In this document: positions 1 to 7,032 of the stretch, piece after piece
Layout of the letters: each line of letters starts with the position of its first letter
Position numbering within the stretch: the first letter of the stretch is position 1
Source: Methylotenera sp.
Lineage (GTDB): Bacteria > Pseudomonadota > Gammaproteobacteria > Burkholderiales > Methylophilaceae
Direction: 5' to 3'
DNA length: 10,441 nucleotides
NCBI GenBank assembly: GCA_005791685.1
Contig: SXVG01000081.1
Location: 1 to 10,441 of the forward strand
Program-made: the position numbers and the translations under genes
Notes under the pieces: generated by a model
What the model was told of the DNA's origin: nothing
The model's database searches: none
The model's input: only the letters and a program-made list of their open reading frames with translations

Positions 1-630
1 ACGCACGGTGGCAAAACCTATGGTGCTGGGGTCGCGCTCACCGGTGACGCCTTCACGGCCGTACACCGCACACTCGGCTAAATTGCGTCCTAAGGCGCTG
101 GCCGCCGCTTCACCTAAACGCAAAGCCGTGCCGGATGGGGCGTCGACTTTATGCCTGTGATGGGCTTCCAGTATTTCTATGTCGTAGCCGCTGTTCAATA
201 CCTTGGCCGCTGCTTGCACCAAGCTGATCAACAAGGTCACGCCCACGCTCATGTTGGGCGCAAACACGATGGCGTTTTGCTTGGCAGCAAGCTCAATAGC
301 CAGCTTTTGCTCGACCGAAAAACCGGTCGTGCCTATGATCATTTTCACCCCATGCTGTTGGCAAGCAGCCAAGTAGGCCATGCTGGCATCCGGACGCGTA
401 AAATCCACCAGCACATCGGCATTTTTTAAGGCCGCGTCTATCTGGTCGGTCAGCTTCACACCGGACACGATACCAAATTGCTCGCCGGCATCACGACCCA
501 GTTGCGGGTTACCCGCTCTATCCAACGCGCCGTGCAAGACCAAGTCGGCATCGGCAAACACCGCCTCCAACAAGGCGTGACCCATGCGGCCAGAACAGCC
601 AGCAATAACGATTTTTAATGGATTTGCCAT
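1..630 (-). CDS. dapB: 4-hydroxy-tetrahydrodipicolinate reductase, 3' end missing
   Basis: DapB reduces 4-hydroxy-tetrahydrodipicolinate with NAD(P)H in the cytoplasmic diaminopimelate/lysine pathway. The first 210 residues are present; the family is usually about 270, so roughly 60 C-terminal residues lie beyond the left edge. Translated by hand, the frame is open throughout. Visible motifs are the Rossmann nucleotide loop GCSGRMG (residues 11-17), GTTG (100-103), and the catalytic block EAHHRHKVDAPSGTAL (155-170), where His157 and Lys161 match the general acid and substrate lysine of E. coli DapB, then GREGVTGER and TIGFATVR at the cut end. The glycine loop has Cys-Ser where Ala-Ala or Ala-Gly is common, a mild variation. 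The start ATG at 630 gives the expected MANPLKIVIAG opening; its Shine-Dalgarno is weak. It lies 46 bp downstream of bamE on the same strand, so co-transcription is likely. Identification is secure. Confidence 0.97.
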   Translation of the reverse strand, partial: MANPLKIVIAGCSGRMGHALLEAVFADADLVLHGALDRAGNPQLGRDAGEQFGIVSGVKLTDQIDAALKNADVLVDFTRPDASMAYLAACQQHGVKMIIGTTGFSVEQKLAIELAAKQNAIVFAPNMSVGVTLLISLVQAAAKVLNSGYDIEILEAHHRHKVDAPSGTALRLGEAAASALGRNLAECAVYGREGVTGERDPSTIGFATVR

Positions 631-676
631 ATAAATTAACTACCCAAGTAAGCCTTGATTGATTTAAAAAACCTGC

Positions 677-1729
677 TTAAAAGCCAATTTTTTCCAGCAT
701 GCGATCGAAAAAACTGGGTTTAGGCGCGGCCGGCAGCTCTTTTGCTTTCGGGACCTCGGTGTTGCCTGCGCGTGGCAACGCCACTTCCGGCTTAGGCGCC
801 GGTGCTGGCGCTAAATCTTCTGGCGCCATCCGCAAGCTGCGATCAAAGCGCATACCCGATGGTGAATCGTAAACCTGCACTGGCGCGGCAACGGCAACCG
901 GCTCCGCCAGTACCGCGGCGGGCGCATTAGGCTGAACTGGCGGCGCAGCTTCAGCAACGGCAGGGGCGGTTTCCGCACTAGGAGCCGCCGCTTCAACAAC
1001 GGGCGCAGCAGTCTCAGTTGGCGTAGGCGTAGCCACCTCAAGCGCTGGCGTAACGACGGCAGGTGCAGGCGCCGTCTCAACGGCAGTGGCTACCTCACCT
1101 GGCACCAAGGGCACAGCCAATAGCGAAGGCGGCTCTGGCGTAGCACCAGCTTCCGTGGTCGATTGCAGCGGAACTGGCTCGGCTGGTTTGGTCTCGCTGG
1201 CCGTCACCGCTGGCACGACTGCTGGCGCTGAAGGCTTAGTCTTGGCCTCAGACTTGGCCTCGGCTACGGGTTTCTTTTCCCAGAATTTTAATGTACTAAA
1301 CAGGCTTTTATCTTCGGACGTAGCCGACGGATTGATGACGCGCGTACCACTGTTATCGGCCACTTCATTGGATTTTCCGGCCTCCCCACCTGAGGCCACC
1401 ACGTCGCCGCGCACGGTTTTCAATACCTCATTTTCAAAGTCTAAAATAACCCGTCTATGCTCGATGATTTTGCCGTGTTCGCGCATTTGATACACATAAT
1501 CCCAGCGTTTACCGTGAAAGCTGTCTTGTATCAGCGGTGTGCCCATGATGAAGCGCACTTGCGACTGCGTCATGCCCGGGCGCAACTGCAAGAGCATTTT
1601 AGAGGTGACGACATTGCCTTGTTGCACATCCAGCTTATAGGGTTTAATGCTAGGCAGGGCGGTGCCACAGGAGGCACAGAGCATGGCGAGTAAAATAATG
1701 AGGTGCCGCAAAGCAGATAAATGGCGCAT
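677..1729 (-). CDS. bamE: Outer membrane protein assembly factor BamE (SmpA/OmlA) with long Ala/Pro-rich tail
   Basis: BamE is a small lipoprotein of the BAM complex, which folds beta-barrel proteins into the outer membrane. I chose the ATG at 1729 (350 residues). The longer frame from 1822 would overlap the start of fur and bury the signal peptide. Residues 1-20 form a basic-then-hydrophobic signal sequence with a candidate lipidated Cys21 (LCASCG); the -3 residue is Cys rather than Leu, so the lipobox is degenerate. Residues 31-111 are the BamE fold, with YKLDVQQGN, LRPGMTQSQVRFIMGTPL and RWDYVYQ. The remaining roughly 240 residues are low-complexity Ala/Pro/Glu/Val, interrupted by LKFWEKKP and GMRFDRSLRMAP, and end in FFDRMLEKIGF. 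E. coli BamE is only about 113 residues. The domain call is firm; the tail function is unknown, plausibly a periplasmic tether. It shares a divergent region with fur. Confidence 0.93.
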   Translation of the reverse strand: MRHLSALRHLIILLAMLCASCGTALPSIKPYKLDVQQGNVVTSKMLLQLRPGMTQSQVRFIMGTPLIQDSFHGKRWDYVYQMREHGKIIEHRRVILDFENEVLKTVRGDVVASGGEAGKSNEVADNSGTRVINPSATSEDKSLFSTLKFWEKKPVAEAKSEAKTKPSAPAVVPAVTASETKPAEPVPLQSTTEAGATPEPPSLLAVPLVPGEVATAVETAPAPAVVTPALEVATPTPTETAAPVVEAAAPSAETAPAVAEAAPPVQPNAPAAVLAEPVAVAAPVQVYDSPSGMRFDRSLRMAPEDLAPAPAPKPEVALPRAGNTEVPKAKELPAAPKPSFFDRMLEKIGF

Positions 1730-1756
1730 AGTATGACTTAAATTAGAATTAGCGTT

Positions 1757-1785
1757 AATATAACACGTAGACAGCCAAGCCAAAA
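1757..1785 (-). promoter_or_regulatory. Candidate extended -10 promoter for bamE-dapB
   Basis: On the minus strand there is TG-T-TATATT: TG at 1765-1764 and the hexamer at 1762-1757. This resembles an extended -10 element, which can work with a poor -35. The hexamer 17 bp upstream (1785-1780) is TTTTGG, a weak -35 match. It would start transcription about 20 nt before the bamE ATG at 1729. The AT-rich core TTAATATAA (1755-1763) is nearly symmetrical and could also serve fur in the other direction. This is inferred from pattern only. Confidence 0.35.
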
Positions 1786-1816
1786 CACCGACATTGTTAA
1801 TTGTGAGTAATCCATT

Positions 1817-2242
1817 ATGCAAGATCAGAAAGACCTAAAAAATGCCGGCCTTAAAGCCACCTTACCCAGACTCAAGGTATTAAGCTTATTTGAAAACAGC
1901 AAAGACCGTCATTTGTCTGCCGAAGACATTTATAAGGTGATGATCAACGCCGGTGAAGACGTTGGTTTGGCCACGGTTTATCGGGTGCTCACCCAGTTTG
2001 AACAGGCCGGCTTGCTGATACGCCACCACTTTGAGAGCGGCAAAGCGGTGTTTGAGCTTAATAGTGGCGGCCACCATGACCACGTAGTGTGTGTGAAATG
2101 CGGTCGCGTCGCCGAGTTTTATGATGCGGAGATTGAAAAAAGACAAGAGAGTGCCGCCGCCAAACTGGGCTTCACCATGCAAGACCACTCGCTGACCATT
2201 TACGGCCTGTGCAAGCAACAACCCTGCTCCAGCAAAAATTAA
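1817..2242 (+). CDS. fur: Ferric uptake regulator Fur
   Basis: Fur is the dimeric, metal-dependent repressor of iron uptake and storage genes. At 141 residues it has the usual length. The N-terminal winged helix covers about residues 1-82, including the recognition-helix region GLATVYRVLTQFEQAGL (50-66). The C-terminal dimerisation and metal domain carries the standard ligands: His32, Glu80, His86, His87, Asp88, His89, Cys92-x2-Cys95, Glu100, Asp103, Glu107, His124, and the second cysteine pair Cys132 and Cys137. These match the E. coli Fur positions after a one-residue shift, so it is Fur rather than Zur, PerR or Mur. A weak GTGAG Shine-Dalgarno lies 9 nt before the ATG. It diverges from bamE, whose ATG is 87 bp away, and converges on recN with 14 bp between stops. 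I found no clear 19-bp Fur box in its upstream region, so autoregulation is not shown by the sequence. Confidence 0.97.
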   Translation: MQDQKDLKNAGLKATLPRLKVLSLFENSKDRHLSAEDIYKVMINAGEDVGLATVYRVLTQFEQAGLLIRHHFESGKAVFELNSGGHHDHVVCVKCGRVAEFYDAEIEKRQESAAAKLGFTMQDHSLTIYGLCKQQPCSSKN

Positions 2243-2256
2243 TTCAGCGACTTAAG

Positions 2257-3930
2257 CTAAGCCAGCATTTCTCTGGCGTGTTGCCGCGTCGTTTCTGTCA
2301 TCGCCAGCCCGCCTAGCATACGGGCAATTTCTTCCACCCTAGCCTCTTTATTAAGCAGTGCAATACGGCTCAAGGTTTGCCCATCCTGTTGGGTTTTACT
2401 GACTTGCATGTGCCAACTGCCTAGGGCCGCCACTTGCGGCAAATGGGTAATGACCAGTACTTGACGAGCTGGCGTCTGTCCATCTGCTGGCGCCTCACCC
2501 AATTGCTTAAGCAAACGGCCCACCACTTCCGCCACCCCGCCGCCTATGCCCACATCCACCTCATCGAATATCATGGTGGGGATGTTTTCTTTATGCGCCG
2601 TGACCACCCGTATCGCTAGGCTTATTCTAGACAACTCGCCCCCAGACGCCACTTTATTAAGCGGTCTAGGCGCCACGCCGGCATGGCCGGCCACCAAAAA
2701 TTCCACCTGCTCTAAACCGCTGGCAGCAGGGGCTTGTGCCGGCAACGCCACGGTAAACTGACCGCCGGCCAATGACAGTTGCTGCATTTGCGCGCTGATT
2801 TTTTCACTCAATTCCGACGCCGCCAGCCGGCGACCGGCACTCAATTGCTCGGCGCTTTGCTGGCATGCGGCCAGCGCTTGTGCTTCCAATTTAGCCAAGG
2901 CATCGTCGTTGGCAAACAAAGCCAACTCGGCCATGCGCGCTCGGCTTTGTGCTAGCAGCGCCTCCAAGCCTTCTGCTGGCACCCGGTATTTACGCGCCAG
3001 GCTGTGCACGCTTTGTATTTTTGCATCCAATGCGGCCAGCTTGGCTGGATCCAATTCGGCGTCTTGCAAATAGTGATTTAAAAAACGGTCGGTTTCGGCC
3101 ACTTGTATGATGGCAGAATCCAAGGTTTCCAAGGCTTCTTGTAAGGCGCCATCGTATTCACTCAAATTGTCCAGCGTATACCGCACCTTGGACAGCAAGC
3201 GCTGTGCTGACTGCTCGCCCTCACTCAACAGGTCGCGACAAGTGGCGCCACCGCTCATCAAGTCAGCCGCATTGGACAAACGCAGGTGCTCTTGCTGCAA
3301 GTGCGCCCAATCCTCCGCCGTCAAAGATAATTCCGACAAGGCCTGCACGGTATCGCGCAAATCGGCCAATTCCTGCGCATACAGATCGGCATTTTTTTCG
3401 GCGGCGAGGCGCTGCTGATTAAGCCCGTGCCACGCTTTAAATTGCTCGGCCACTTGCCGCGCCAAATTGGACAAGCCGGCAAAATCATCCAGCACATGGC
3501 GTTGCGTGGCCGGCTTTAATAAGGAGTGATGGGCATTTTGACTGTATATATCAACCAATAACTCACCCAGCTCTTTTAGTTGCGCCACCGTTACCGTCGC
3601 CCCATTAACAAAAGCCCGCGAGCGGCCATCGGCATACATAACACGGCGTAGCAACAGCTCATCACTGTCGCTGGCCAGCTCAGCTGTTTGCAACCATTGC
3701 TGCGCGTCCAAGTTGTCATGAACACTAAAAATAGCGCTGATTTCGGCTTTTTCACAAGCCGCACGGCAGATGCCGCCTTCGCCACGCGCACCCAAAGCCA
3801 AGGACAAGGCGTCTATCAATATGGATTTACCCGCGCCGGTCTCGCCGGTCAGCACGGTATAGCCGGCATTAAATTCCAAATCGAGCTGTTTAACGATAAT
3901 AAAATCGCGTATAGAAAGGCTGAGTAACAT
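2257..3930 (-). CDS. recN: DNA repair protein RecN (SMC-like ATPase)
   Basis: RecN is a cytoplasmic SMC-family ATPase that acts on double-strand breaks in recombinational repair, usually induced by the SOS response. At 557 residues it has typical length. The N-terminal head carries Walker A GETGAGKS (29-36). The middle, about 150-380, is rich in Leu, Ala, Glu and Gln as expected for the coiled-coil arms. The C-terminal head has the ABC signature SGGELSR (429-435), Walker B TMIFDEVD with Asp456 and Glu457, GIGG just after, and the switch histidine in VLVITHLPQVAA (His496). All catalytic motifs are intact. The ATG at 3930 gives the family opening MLLSLSIRDFIIV. It follows nadK by 31 bp on the same strand, so the two are probably co-transcribed. 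I did not recognise a LexA box immediately upstream; the gap is too short to hold a full promoter of its own. Confidence 0.97.
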   Translation of the reverse strand: MLLSLSIRDFIIVKQLDLEFNAGYTVLTGETGAGKSILIDALSLALGARGEGGICRAACEKAEISAIFSVHDNLDAQQWLQTAELASDSDELLLRRVMYADGRSRAFVNGATVTVAQLKELGELLVDIYSQNAHHSLLKPATQRHVLDDFAGLSNLARQVAEQFKAWHGLNQQRLAAEKNADLYAQELADLRDTVQALSELSLTAEDWAHLQQEHLRLSNAADLMSGGATCRDLLSEGEQSAQRLLSKVRYTLDNLSEYDGALQEALETLDSAIIQVAETDRFLNHYLQDAELDPAKLAALDAKIQSVHSLARKYRVPAEGLEALLAQSRARMAELALFANDDALAKLEAQALAACQQSAEQLSAGRRLAASELSEKISAQMQQLSLAGGQFTVALPAQAPAASGLEQVEFLVAGHAGVAPRPLNKVASGGELSRISLAIRVVTAHKENIPTMIFDEVDVGIGGGVAEVVGRLLKQLGEAPADGQTPARQVLVITHLPQVAALGSWHMQVSKTQQDGQTLSRIALLNKEARVEEIARMLGGLAMTETTRQHAREMLA

Positions 3931-3961
3931 TTAGCGGCTTTGCATCCTGATGGGCATCTTG

Positions 3962-4831
3962 TTAACCCCAGTTCAGCTTTTTACGCAGCATATCAAAATA
4001 GCAGTAGTCGCTAGGATGCAGCAAGGATACGCTTTGCGCCGCGCGCTTGACGGTGATTTTATCGCCTTGTTTTAATGCCACTTGAAACTGCCCGTCAAAG
4101 CTTAATTGCGCATCGCCCAACTGCATCAGTGTCACGTCAATCTGGCTGTCACTGTGCACCGCAATCGGCCGATTGCTAAGAGTGTGTGGGCAGATAGGTA
4201 CCAAGGAAATGGCTTGCAAATTCGGGTGTAAGATTGGCCCGCCCGCGGATAAGGCGTAGGCCGTGGTGCCGGTGGGGGTGCTAATAATCAGGCCGTCCGA
4301 ACGTTGTTTATGGACAAATTTTTCATCCACCCTGACTTCCAATTCGATTAAGCGTATTGCACTTTTAATCACCACGTCATTGAGGGCATAATTGGCATGC
4401 AACACTTGCTGGTCGCGCATCACGCTGGCGCTCAATAGCACGCGCGGTTCTAACACATAGTCACCCGCCAAAATGCGGTCTAATTGGCGCAACATGTCTT
4501 CCACGCGCAAATCCGTTAAAAAGCCAAATCGACCCCGATTAATGCCCACCAAAGGCACGTTAAAATCGATCAAGCTGCGCGCCACACTGAGCATGGTGCC
4601 ATCGCCACCCATGACAATCACCAAGCCAACCTCACTGCCTATGTTTTTTAAGCTGGCGGTTTTATAGCCGTCAATTTCAGCATGCCGGGCGGTGTCTTGT
4701 TCTATCCAAACTTGGATATTTTTTGCCGATAAATGCTCGGCTAAATCAAGCAAATCCTTGCGCATTAATTGCAAGGCCGATTGATTCATGTATTTGCCTA
4801 TGATGGCGATGGAGTTGAAAGCGAGTGTCAT
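3962..4831 (-). CDS. nadK: NAD kinase
   Basis: NadK phosphorylates NAD to NADP and sets the cell's NADP(H) supply. The protein is 289 residues, normal for proteobacterial NadK. The ATP/polyphosphate motif GGDGT is at 75-79, followed by GINRGRFGFLTD (96-107), the NAD-binding LNDVVI (Asn151, Asp152) and the glycine-rich block DGLIISTPTGTTAYALSAGG (179-198). The C-terminus MLRKKLNWG resembles betaproteobacterial NadK proteins. The ATG at 4831 is the only sensible start; no Shine-Dalgarno precedes it. A hexamer TTAATT just 5 nt upstream, with TTGCGC 17 bp further on, could be a promoter that starts transcription at or next to the ATG, making the message nearly leaderless; this is speculative. It is first in the nadK-recN pair and diverges from hrcA. 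Confidence 0.96.
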   Translation of the reverse strand: MTLAFNSIAIIGKYMNQSALQLMRKDLLDLAEHLSAKNIQVWIEQDTARHAEIDGYKTASLKNIGSEVGLVIVMGGDGTMLSVARSLIDFNVPLVGINRGRFGFLTDLRVEDMLRQLDRILAGDYVLEPRVLLSASVMRDQQVLHANYALNDVVIKSAIRLIELEVRVDEKFVHKQRSDGLIISTPTGTTAYALSAGGPILHPNLQAISLVPICPHTLSNRPIAVHSDSQIDVTLMQLGDAQLSFDGQFQVALKQGDKITVKRAAQSVSLLHPSDYCYFDMLRKKLNWG

Positions 4832-4856
4832 GCCGAAATTAAATCACAGATGGCTT

Positions 4857-4866
4857 TTTGCGCAAA
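4857..4866. promoter_or_regulatory. 10-bp palindrome between nadK and hrcA
   Basis: TTTGCGCAAA is a perfect 10-bp palindrome in the 113-bp divergent region. Read on the minus strand, it contains TTGCGC, the candidate -35 for nadK. A symmetrical site overlapping a promoter element could be a protein-binding site, but a palindrome this short also arises by chance. No CIRCE element (the 9-bp inverted repeat bound by HrcA) is present here. Confidence 0.2.
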
Positions 4867-4944
4867 GTGAAAGCGTCATATCCGGCTAAGTTTTAACGCT
4901 TAACTGTAGGACGAATGGCATAAATCGGGCAAAATACAGTTGCT

Positions 4945-5958
4945 ATGGATAAACGCGCGCAAATTTTATTAAAAACCTTGGTTGAGCATTACATCAGTGA
5001 TGGCCAGCCCATAGGTTCGCGCACCCTATTGCAACATTCCGGCTTGGATGTCAGCCCCGCCACCATACGCAATGTGATGAGTGATTTGGAGCAATTGGGC
5101 TTCATTACCAGCCCCCACACCTCGGCTGGACGGGTACCCACGCAAAAAGGCTACCGGCTGTTTGTGGACTCCTTATTAACCGTGCAACCTTTAGGCAATC
5201 AAGCCGTGCAGCAATTAAAAAGTGGCTTGTCTTCGCCCAACCAGCATGACCTGATAGCCAGCGCGGCCGACATGTTGTCGCAACTCACGCAATTTGCTGG
5301 TTTGGTGATGATCCCCAAGCGCAAACGCCTTGCCTTTAAACATTTAGAATTTTTACCGCTGTCTGAAACGCGCATACTGGTGATCATCGTCACCAGCGAT
5401 GGCAATGTGCAAAATCGCATCATTCTGACCGACAAGCCCTATTCGTCGGGCGAACTGACGCAAGCCAGCAATTATTTTAATAGCCACTACGCTGGACAAA
5501 CCTTTGAAGAAGTGCAACAAGATTTGCACAGCGAACTAAAGCAAATGCAAAGCGACATGAATCGATTGATGTCGGCAGCCCTAGATGCCAGCAGCCGGCA
5601 AGGCGATAAGGATGAGGTGATTATTGCCGGCGAGCGCAATTTATTGCAAGTCGATGAACTGTCCACCAACGTCACCAGTCTACGCAAGCTGTTTGAACTG
5701 TTTGAGCGCCGCACTTCACTCATGCAGCTATTGGACAACAGCCAGCGTGCGGAAGGCATACAAATTTTCATAGGGGGCGAGAGTGGCTATTTGGCCTTGG
5801 ACGAATGCAGCATGGTCACCGCCCCTTACCAAGCCGATGGCCAAGTGGTCGGCACCTTAGGCGTGATAGGCCCAACGCGCATGGCTTACGAACGGGTGAT
5901 TCCCATCGTCGATGTCACGGCAAAATTACTGTCCAACGCCCTTAATAGCCACCACTAA
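4945..5958 (+). CDS. hrcA: Heat-inducible transcription repressor HrcA
   Basis: HrcA represses chaperone genes by binding CIRCE operators and is controlled by GroEL. The 337-residue protein is full length for the family. The N-terminal winged helix-turn-helix contains the hallmark VSPATIRNVMSDLEQLGFI (about 36-54), followed by SPHTSAGRVPTQKGYRLFVD (about 55-74). The remainder is the GAF-like dimerisation region, ending in GTLGVIGPTRMAYERVIPIV, also typical. The start MDKRAQILLKTLVEHYI is the usual one. No strong Shine-Dalgarno and no CIRCE sequence are visible in the 113 bp upstream, so autorepression is not supported here. The chaperone genes grpE, dnaK and dnaJ, which often follow hrcA and hemH in related genomes, are not in this window. 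hemH follows on the same strand after a 48-bp repeat-filled gap. Confidence 0.96.
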   Translation: MDKRAQILLKTLVEHYISDGQPIGSRTLLQHSGLDVSPATIRNVMSDLEQLGFITSPHTSAGRVPTQKGYRLFVDSLLTVQPLGNQAVQQLKSGLSSPNQHDLIASAADMLSQLTQFAGLVMIPKRKRLAFKHLEFLPLSETRILVIIVTSDGNVQNRIILTDKPYSSGELTQASNYFNSHYAGQTFEEVQQDLHSELKQMQSDMNRLMSAALDASSRQGDKDEVIIAGERNLLQVDELSTNVTSLRKLFELFERRTSLMQLLDNSQRAEGIQIFIGGESGYLALDECSMVTAPYQADGQVVGTLGVIGPTRMAYERVIPIVDVTAKLLSNALNSHH

Positions 5959-6004
5959 CTACCAACTAACGACTACCGACTAACGACTAACGACTAACGA
6001 CTAA
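5955..6004 (+). repeat. Heptanucleotide tandem repeat (CTAACGA) between hrcA and hemH
   Basis: Starting inside the hrcA stop codon, the gap to hemH consists of consecutive 7-bp units: CTACCAA (5959-5965), CTAACGA (5966), CTACCGA (5973), then three perfect CTAACGA copies (5980-6000) and a partial CTAA. The first four units also read as two copies of a 14-bp repeat, CTACCRACTAACGA. Because 7 is not a multiple of 3 and each perfect unit holds TAA, successive copies place stops in all three forward frames. The array occupies the place where the hemH ribosome-binding site should be and contains no purine-rich Shine-Dalgarno. Copy number could vary by slippage; an effect on hemH translation is inference. 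Confidence 0.9.
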
Positions 6005-6006
6005 AA

Positions 6007-7032
6007 ATGGCTTACTACAACAAAGAACCCAATTACACTCACGGCGACCCGCTCAAGGTAGGCATATTACTGGCCAACTTAGGCACGCCGGATGCACCCA
6101 CGGCGAAAGCCTTGCGCCCCTACCTCAAGCAATTTTTAAGCGACCGACGCGTGGTGGAAATTCCAAAAATCATTTGGTGGTTTATTTTAAATTGGATTAT
6201 TTTAACCGTACGGCCAAAAAAATCGGCGGAAAAATACGCGCAAATCTGGACCGATGCCGGCTCGCCTTTGCTGGTGCATGCACAAAACCAATGCCGCTTG
6301 TTAAACGAAGCCATGGCTAAAAAAATAGCATCGCCATTCGCCGTTGCCTTGGGCATGAGCTACGGCAATCCCAGCATGCAGTCGGCCATGGACGCCTTGC
6401 GCGCCCAGCATTGTGACCGTATTTTAGTCCTGCCTTTATACCCACAATACGCCGCCAGCAGCACCGCCTCGGCCATGGATGCGGTCTACCGCATCCTGCT
6501 TAAAACCCGCAATCAACCGGCCCTACGCAGCGTACGCAGTTACCACGACCACCCAGCCTACATTGCCGCTTTGGCCGCCAGCGTAAAAGCCCATTGGCAA
6601 GCGCACGGTCAGCCCAATGTCTTGGTCATGAGTTTTCATGGCGTGCCAGCAGCGCATTTAAGCCTTGGTGACCCCTACTACTGCTTGTGCCAAAAAACCG
6701 GCCGTTTATTAGCCGAAGCCCTCGATTTAACTAAAGAGCAATACACGCTGGCGTTTCAATCGCGTTTTGGTAAACAGGAATGGTTAAAACCCTATTTAGC
6801 CAGCACTTTGGCCGATTTAGGCGCAGCCAAAACTGCACGCATAGACGTCATCTGCCCAGGCTTTAGCAGTGACTGTTTAGAAACCCTAGAAGAAATTGCC
6901 ATGGAAGGGAAGCATCTATTCCAAAGCCATGGCGGTGGCGACTACCACTACATTGCCGCGCTTAATGAGAACCCGGCTTGGATAGAAGCCATGAGCAGCA
7001 TAGTCTTGGAAAACCTGCAGGGCTGGGTTTAA
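6007..7032 (+). CDS. hemH: Ferrochelatase
   Basis: HemH inserts Fe(II) into protoporphyrin IX, the last step of protoheme synthesis. The protein is 341 residues, usual for proteobacteria. Family motifs are GILLANLGTPDAPTAKALRPYL (from residue 19), FLSDRRVVEIPK (43-54), SFHGVP with the metal-handling His211, GDPYYCLCQKTGRLLAEAL (221-239), and CPGFSSDCLETLEEI (283-297), which holds the conserved acidic residues of the active-site helix. The hydrophobic stretch IIWWFILNWIILTV (55-68) is the membrane-facing lip region seen in this family, not a true transmembrane segment. The ATG at 6007 sits directly after the heptad repeat and lacks a recognisable Shine-Dalgarno; a later ATG would remove conserved residues. 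The stop overlaps that of the converging HAD gene by 4 bp. It is probably transcribed with hrcA. Confidence 0.96.
   Translation: MAYYNKEPNYTHGDPLKVGILLANLGTPDAPTAKALRPYLKQFLSDRRVVEIPKIIWWFILNWIILTVRPKKSAEKYAQIWTDAGSPLLVHAQNQCRLLNEAMAKKIASPFAVALGMSYGNPSMQSAMDALRAQHCDRILVLPLYPQYAASSTASAMDAVYRILLKTRNQPALRSVRSYHDHPAYIAALAASVKAHWQAHGQPNVLVMSFHGVPAAHLSLGDPYYCLCQKTGRLLAEALDLTKEQYTLAFQSRFGKQEWLKPYLASTLADLGAAKTARIDVICPGFSSDCLETLEEIAMEGKHLFQSHGGGDYHYIAALNENPAWIEAMSSIVLENLQGWV

Noticed and set aside
55..68. Membrane anchor in HemH (its hydrophobic stretch at residues 55-68; coordinates here are residues)
   Set aside because: This stretch corresponds to the hydrophobic lip of ferrochelatases, is too short and internal, and is not a transmembrane helix.
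811..1490. Open frames on both strands overlapping bamE (an Arg/Leu-rich one and an Ala/Thr/Ser-rich one)
   Set aside because: They are off-frame readings of the GC-rich Ala/Pro tail of BamE; low complexity and no start signals.
1730..1816. Fur box for fur autoregulation
   Set aside because: The region is AT-rich, but no run of GATAAT-like hexamers approaches the 19-bp consensus.
1730..1822. Extending bamE to the ATG at 1822
   Set aside because: It would overlap the fur start codon and put 31 non-signal residues ahead of a good signal peptide; the promoter-like -10 also lies inside this stretch.
2225..2261. Small inverted repeats (TGCT-CC-AGCA and CTTA-AGC-TAAG) in the fur-recN gap
   Set aside because: Stems are only 4 bp with no proper T tract; I cannot support a terminator for either gene.
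4832..4944. CIRCE element upstream of hrcA
   Set aside because: No TTAGCACTC / GAGTGCTAA pair is present, even allowing a few mismatches.
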